Positions 60,557 through 64,000 of a DNA stretch of 64,000 bases are shown here, piece after piece. Position 1 is the stretch's first letter. Each line of letters opens with the position of its first letter. The notes below the pieces were generated by a model. It was given only the letters and a program-made list of their open reading frames with translations, was not told the DNA's origin and did no database searches. This DNA comes from Paraburkholderia flava (GTDB taxonomy: Bacteria > Pseudomonadota > Gammaproteobacteria > Burkholderiales > Burkholderiaceae): NCBI RefSeq assembly GCF_004359985.1, contig NZ_SMRO01000002.1:682001-746000 (forward strand), written 5' to 3'. Made by a program: the position numbers and the translations under genes.

Positions 60557-62018
60557 GACAGGTCTCCATACTTTTGATTGGTAGTACGGCTTCGAATGTC
60601 GTCTCACCGGGCACGCTGCTGACCGAGATTGCCCCCCCGAGCTGCGTGGCAATCTGATAACTCACCCAGAGTCCGAGCCCGTAACTACGCAGGCCATGCG
60701 TTTTCTGGCTCGGCCAGTAAGGCTCGAATAGTTGACCCACGAGGTCGGCTGGTATGTGCTCGCCCGAGTTCACCACCGTCACCCGCAACTCGGATGCATT
60801 CATCGTGGCATGGCATCCAACGCTCCCGCCGGATTCGGCTGCCTTGATGGCATTAAGCAGCAGGTTCAGTACGAGCTGACGAACCAGATGGGACGGAATT
60901 GGGACCTCATCAGTTGGCATCGACCACTCAAGAGCTATCTGCCTGGTGGCCAGTTGCGGCTGTATCAGAATGTTCAGGTCGTCCCAGTCTGCCGGCCGCA
61001 TCGCGGGCGAATCCAACCTGGCCTCAAAGAGAAGTGCTCCGACTGTCGCTCGAATCTGGGCAAGCCCGCGCTTAAGCAGAGCGAGCGTACGGGTGGTCAG
61101 TCCATCGGGATTGCCGTGCGTGACAAGCGTGTCAACAGCGTTAATCATGCCGCCAAGCGGATTATTGATTTCGTGCACGATGCCCGCAGCCACGCGCCCA
61201 ACTGCAGCAAGCCGCTCGGACACAACCATGTCGCGCTCCAGTTGCTGTTTCTCCGCCAGGTCGTCCAGCATTTCACGGAAGCTCGTGGACAAACGGCCGA
61301 TTTCGTCACTGCCCTGCGCCGAGACCTCCTGCTTGAGCGTCTCAGGGTCCTCCTTGTGCACCCGTGCCATCGCATTGCTGAGCGTATGCAACGGATTCGC
61401 CATTCGATTGCCCCACCACCAGCCAATGGGCAAAAGTACCAGGAGGCTCGCGAGGTTAATCAGGACCATGCGCTCAACGAGCGTGTTTACGCTGTCGCGA
61501 AGTTTCTGCGGGTCGTATGTGATGGTGACATAGCCGAGCGGGCTTCCGTCTTCGGCCGTCACAGCTTGCGCAGCAACTATGTCGTCCGCTCCCAGCAAGC
61601 TCGGAAAACTAAAATAGAAATTGCGTGGCTGCGCCTTCACGGAGCTAATTGCATGACTGATGGTGTAGCCCAATCTGGCCGCTTCAGTCAGCGTCGCGTA
61701 GTACTTGGGGTCGGTCGCGGCGTACACGCGTCCATTCGCGTCGAAGACAATCAGCTCTTTCAACGGGTTTGCAGGCTCCTTCGCGGCGACTGGCGCACGA
61801 AGAACTTCGAATACATGAAACAGGTCATCTCGTACGATTGAATCCCGGACCGAGAGTGCCGTTACATTGGCAAGGTTGCGGGCGCCACTCTCCACGTTGC
61901 GGCGGGCGTCTGAAATCATGAAAGAAATCAGCACTGCCGTGACGGCGACCTCAGTGAGCACGATGGCCAACGTCAGCGCGGCTGGAATCTTGTATCGGTA
62001 GCTGACGTTTTCCAGCAT
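60549..62018 (-). CDS. aioS: Arsenite-sensing histidine kinase AioS
   Basis: The protein has about 489 residues from the ATG at 62018 (MLENVSYRYK). TM1 (about 10-35) and TM2 (about 180-205) enclose a periplasmic sensor domain. A HAMP domain, the phosphoacceptor H-box AAGIVHEINNPLGGM and the ATPase domain (LVLNLLLNAIKAAE, YGLGLWVSYQIA) follow. It is the kinase for AioR and should receive its signal from the periplasmic AioX encoded 7 bp upstream. Confidence 0.9.
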   Translation of the reverse strand: MLENVSYRYKIPAALTLAIVLTEVAVTAVLISFMISDARRNVESGARNLANVTALSVRDSIVRDDLFHVFEVLRAPVAAKEPANPLKELIVFDANGRVYAATDPKYYATLTEAARLGYTISHAISSVKAQPRNFYFSFPSLLGADDIVAAQAVTAEDGSPLGYVTITYDPQKLRDSVNTLVERMVLINLASLLVLLPIGWWWGNRMANPLHTLSNAMARVHKEDPETLKQEVSAQGSDEIGRLSTSFREMLDDLAEKQQLERDMVVSERLAAVGRVAAGIVHEINNPLGGMINAVDTLVTHGNPDGLTTRTLALLKRGLAQIRATVGALLFEARLDSPAMRPADWDDLNILIQPQLATRQIALEWSMPTDEVPIPSHLVRQLVLNLLLNAIKAAESGGSVGCHATMNASELRVTVVNSGEHIPADLVGQLFEPYWPSQKTHGLRSYGLGLWVSYQIATQLGGAISVSSVPGETTFEAVLPIKSMETCHE

Positions 62019-62025
62019 AGTCGTC

Positions 62026-62913
62026 TCACACAGGCATGGTGTCGGACAGCTTGACCAGATTGCGGATGTCGTCAAAAAGCGCATCTGGTCCGATAACAAA
62101 CCGGTCGAGGTTCAGGCGATTCAGCAGGTCGCGTCCCACCGTGTCTTCTGTCATACCAAGCAGTGCCGCTTGCAACGGCGCGAACGTGTCAACGCTGAGG
62201 CTTCGCCTTGCAACGATAGGAGGAAATCCATAGAGCGGTGACTTCCACGCAACCCGTACTCCGGTCACGGCATCCGGTACCTGTTTGGCGAGCGTGTCAA
62301 ATACGTAGCCGTCAATTTCGCCGGCGGAAGCGAGACCGCTGCTCACGGCCTCTACAACCTTGCGATGAGCGAACGTGAAGAAGGTCTTGCTGAAGAAGCG
62401 TCGCGGGTCAATGCCATCCCGGATAAGTTCTGTCCGAGGCACCAGGTAGCCTGAGTTCGACTGCGGGTCGCTGTATGCAAAAACCCGGTTTCCGAGCGAC
62501 ACAATGTTCGTCGTAGATGTATCCGAAGCGGGGACCAGCAAATAGGACCGGTATAGAGGCTTTCCCTGGTATTGCGGCACAACCAGAAGCTTCATCCGGT
62601 CGGCGTGTGTGACGTACGGATATCCGCACACCCATGCAACATCCAACTGGTCCGCAAGTAGCATCTCGGTGATTTCACCATAGCTACCGCGCTGAACGAA
62701 ATGAACCTCCATGCCCAGTTGCTCTTCGAGACGCGCGCGCCACTTGCCGAGCAGGCGCACTTGGTTGTCGAGGAAAACCGCTGTGGTTCCAAACAGGATT
62801 TTTCGTGGCGATGCAGCATCGATAGCACGCGCTGGTCTCCACGCCGCGACCAGCCCTGCACCAGCGGCGCAAAGCACCTTGCGTCTCCCGTTACTGAACG
62901 GTAACCCTGACAT
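62026..62913 (-). CDS. aioX: Periplasmic arsenite-binding protein AioX
   Basis: The protein has about 295 residues from the ATG at 62913. It has a twin-arginine-like signal (NGRRKVLCAAGAGLVAAW) and a PhnD/TctC-like periplasmic binding fold (ILFGTTAVFLDNQVRLLGKW, QLDVAWVCGYPYVTHADRM). Its position as first gene of aioX-aioS-aioR, divergent from aioBA, identifies it as AioX. In AioX a cysteine binds As(III); the Cys in VAWVCGYPYV is the candidate. Confidence 0.88.
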   Translation of the reverse strand: MSGLPFSNGRRKVLCAAGAGLVAAWRPARAIDAASPRKILFGTTAVFLDNQVRLLGKWRARLEEQLGMEVHFVQRGSYGEITEMLLADQLDVAWVCGYPYVTHADRMKLLVVPQYQGKPLYRSYLLVPASDTSTTNIVSLGNRVFAYSDPQSNSGYLVPRTELIRDGIDPRRFFSKTFFTFAHRKVVEAVSSGLASAGEIDGYVFDTLAKQVPDAVTGVRVAWKSPLYGFPPIVARRSLSVDTFAPLQAALLGMTEDTVGRDLLNRLNLDRFVIGPDALFDDIRNLVKLSDTMPV

Positions 62914-63013
62914 TACCCCGTCCCCTCCAGCCGTTACCGGTCCGAAACTCATTCCGACGTCTCTAGCGACGTCGAATCGTCGGTTGCCGCACCAGACGGC
63001 GTTCTGGTCGTTT

Positions 63014-63029
63014 TGGCATAGAGCTTGCC
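63014..63029 (+). promoter_or_regulatory. Sigma54 promoter of aioBA
   Basis: TGGCAT-AGAGC-TTGCC has GG and GC separated by 10 bp, matching the -24/-12 consensus. It ends 49 bp before the aioB ATG and matches the NtrC-class AioR encoded divergently. A near-palindrome CGACGTCTCTAGCGACGTCG at 62956-62975, about 70 bp upstream of the predicted start, could bind AioR. Confidence 0.75.
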
Positions 63030-63078
63030 CTTGTCATCGAATAGTAACGGTTGCCCATATGGGTATCAAGGAGCAGGC

Positions 63079-63612
63079 ATGTCCAAAGAAACACTTAGTC
63101 GGCGCACCTTTCTTAAGGTGAGCGGGACGAGCGTCGCAGCGACAGCTGCGGTGATAGTCAAGCCTGCTTGCGCCGCCGCTGCGGCGCCGGCCGCTGCGCC
63201 GCAAACGAGTCACACGTTGCTGCCGTACGTACCGAAGTCGGTAGCCAGCGCTAGCCAAATGACGCAGGGTCAGCCGCTAGTTTTCAGCTATCCGGACGCC
63301 GCCTCTCCGTGCGTCGCGGTAAAGCTTGGTGTCGCAGCGCCGGGAGGCGTTGGCCCCAATCAGGACATCGTTGCGTACAGCATGATGTGCACGCACATGG
63401 GTTGCCCCGTTGCGTTCGACTCGGGGACCAACACGTTCAAGTGCGGTTGCCACTACAGCATGTTTGACGCGGAGAAGTCTGGCCAGATGATTGCCGGACA
63501 AGCCACCGAGAATCTGCCGCGCATCAGGCTTAGCTACGACGAGAAGACGGGGCGGATATCGGCTACAGGCATCGATGGCATGTTGTATGGCCGTCAGGCC
63601 AACGTACTCTAA
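63079..63612 (+). CDS. aioB: Arsenite oxidase small (Rieske) subunit
   Basis: The 177-residue protein has a twin-arginine signal (LSRRTFLKVSG) followed by an Ala-rich cleavage region, and a Rieske [2Fe-2S] domain with the ligands CTHMGC and CGCHYSMF. The start is the ATG at 63079 behind AAGGAG. The Tat signal would carry the folded AioAB complex to the periplasm. It is first in aioBA. Confidence 0.95.
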   Translation: MSKETLSRRTFLKVSGTSVAATAAVIVKPACAAAAAPAAAPQTSHTLLPYVPKSVASASQMTQGQPLVFSYPDAASPCVAVKLGVAAPGGVGPNQDIVAYSMMCTHMGCPVAFDSGTNTFKCGCHYSMFDAEKSGQMIAGQATENLPRIRLSYDEKTGRISATGIDGMLYGRQANVL

Positions 63613-63625
63613 CTAGGGGAGCGAC

Positions 63626-64000
63626 ATGGACAACCAGAGCGACCGCATCACGTTGCCGCCGGTGAACGCACAACGCACGAACATGACGTGCCACTTCTGC
63701 ATCGTCGGTTGCGGATACAACGTGTTCAAGTGGCCAGAGAACGTTGAAGGCGGGCGTGCACCTTCCCAGAACGCGCTCGGGCTCGACTACAACAAACAGC
63801 TCCCGCCATTGGCGGTGACGTTAACGCCGGCAATGACAAACGTCGTGACAGACCGCGACGGAAGCCGACACCGCATCATGATTGTTCCCGACCGTCAGTG
63901 CGTCGTGAACAGCGGCCTCAGTTCGACGCGCGGCGGCAAGATGGCGACTTACATGTACAACGCCGATGGCCTCACGCGTGAACGGCTGAAAAATCCGCGT
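63626..64000 (+). CDS. aioA: Arsenite oxidase large molybdopterin subunit (partial)
   Basis: Only the first 125 codons lie in the window; the frame is open to the end. The N terminus [20 protein letters not shown] is followed by [12 protein letters not shown], the CX2CX3C motif that holds the [3Fe-4S] cluster of AioA. The enzyme oxidises arsenite to arsenate with a bis-molybdopterin cofactor. It lies 13 bp after aioB, with AGGGGAG before the ATG. Confidence 0.95.
   Translation, partial: MDNQSDRITLPPVNAQRTNMTCHFCIVGCGYNVFKWPENVEGGRAPSQNALGLDYNKQLPPLAVTLTPAMTNVVTDRDGSRHRIMIVPDRQCVVNSGLSSTRGGKMATYMYNADGLTRERLKNPR

Overview
The window reads as a chromosome segment of a Burkholderia/Paraburkholderia-type betaproteobacterium. 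The evidence is high G+C, typical Burkholderiales proteins and gene order (rpsP-rimM-trmD-rplS, a CobD/CbiB-like protein, rsgA, an M48 peptidase, orn, mog, yjgA/darP, pmbA, folA), and a native thymidylate synthase of the long Burkholderia type. No rRNA, tRNA, CRISPR array or recognisable transposase was seen.

Layout. (1) 1-14.5 kb is core chromosome: the tail of a probable AsnC/Lrp regulator, a radical SAM gene behind a LexA box, the ribosomal/tRNA-modification operon rpsP-rimM-trmD-rplS with a clear sigma70 promoter, and housekeeping genes ending in pmbA and folA. (2) 14.5-24.5 kb is a functional-amyloid (Fap-like) secretion operon of seven genes on the minus strand. It is bracketed by two paralogous VpsR-type sigma54 activators, and a sigma54 promoter with a perfect 18-bp palindrome lies upstream of its first gene. 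(3) At 25.23 kb the native thyA is cut inside the codon of its catalytic cysteine. A genomic island follows at once, carrying a complete, unrelated thyA, an XRE regulator with a dyad operator, and a four-gene recombination operon: three large tyrosine recombinases plus a small helical protein, the architecture of GInt elements.

(4) 33.2-41.9 kb is the most novel part, a candidate defence cassette. It holds two metallo-beta-lactamase-fold proteins, a 4-TM protein, an E2-E1-JAB triple-fusion ubiquitin-like conjugation/deconjugation protein, a small membrane protein split by a frameshift at a T7 tract, a PD-(D/E)XK nuclease-like protein and a HEPN-like protein. No CD-NTase is present, so it is not ordinary CBASS. 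(5) 42-48.3 kb is an SOS mutagenesis cassette (imuA-imuB-dnaE2 plus a SRAP protein) driven from a perfect LexA box. (6) 48.4-52.1 kb holds small genes, a PIN-like protein, a lipoprotein and a decayed HExxH metallopeptidase.

(7) 52.2-64 kb is an arsenic region: an ArsN2-like acetyltransferase, an MFS transporter, arsH-arsR-arsI, a second arsR, arsC-arsB, and the arsenite oxidase module aioXSR divergent from aioBA. A sigma54 promoter precedes aioB, and aioA runs off the window end. The other end of the thyA island was not found and probably lies beyond 64 kb, so whether regions 3-7 form one island is inferred.
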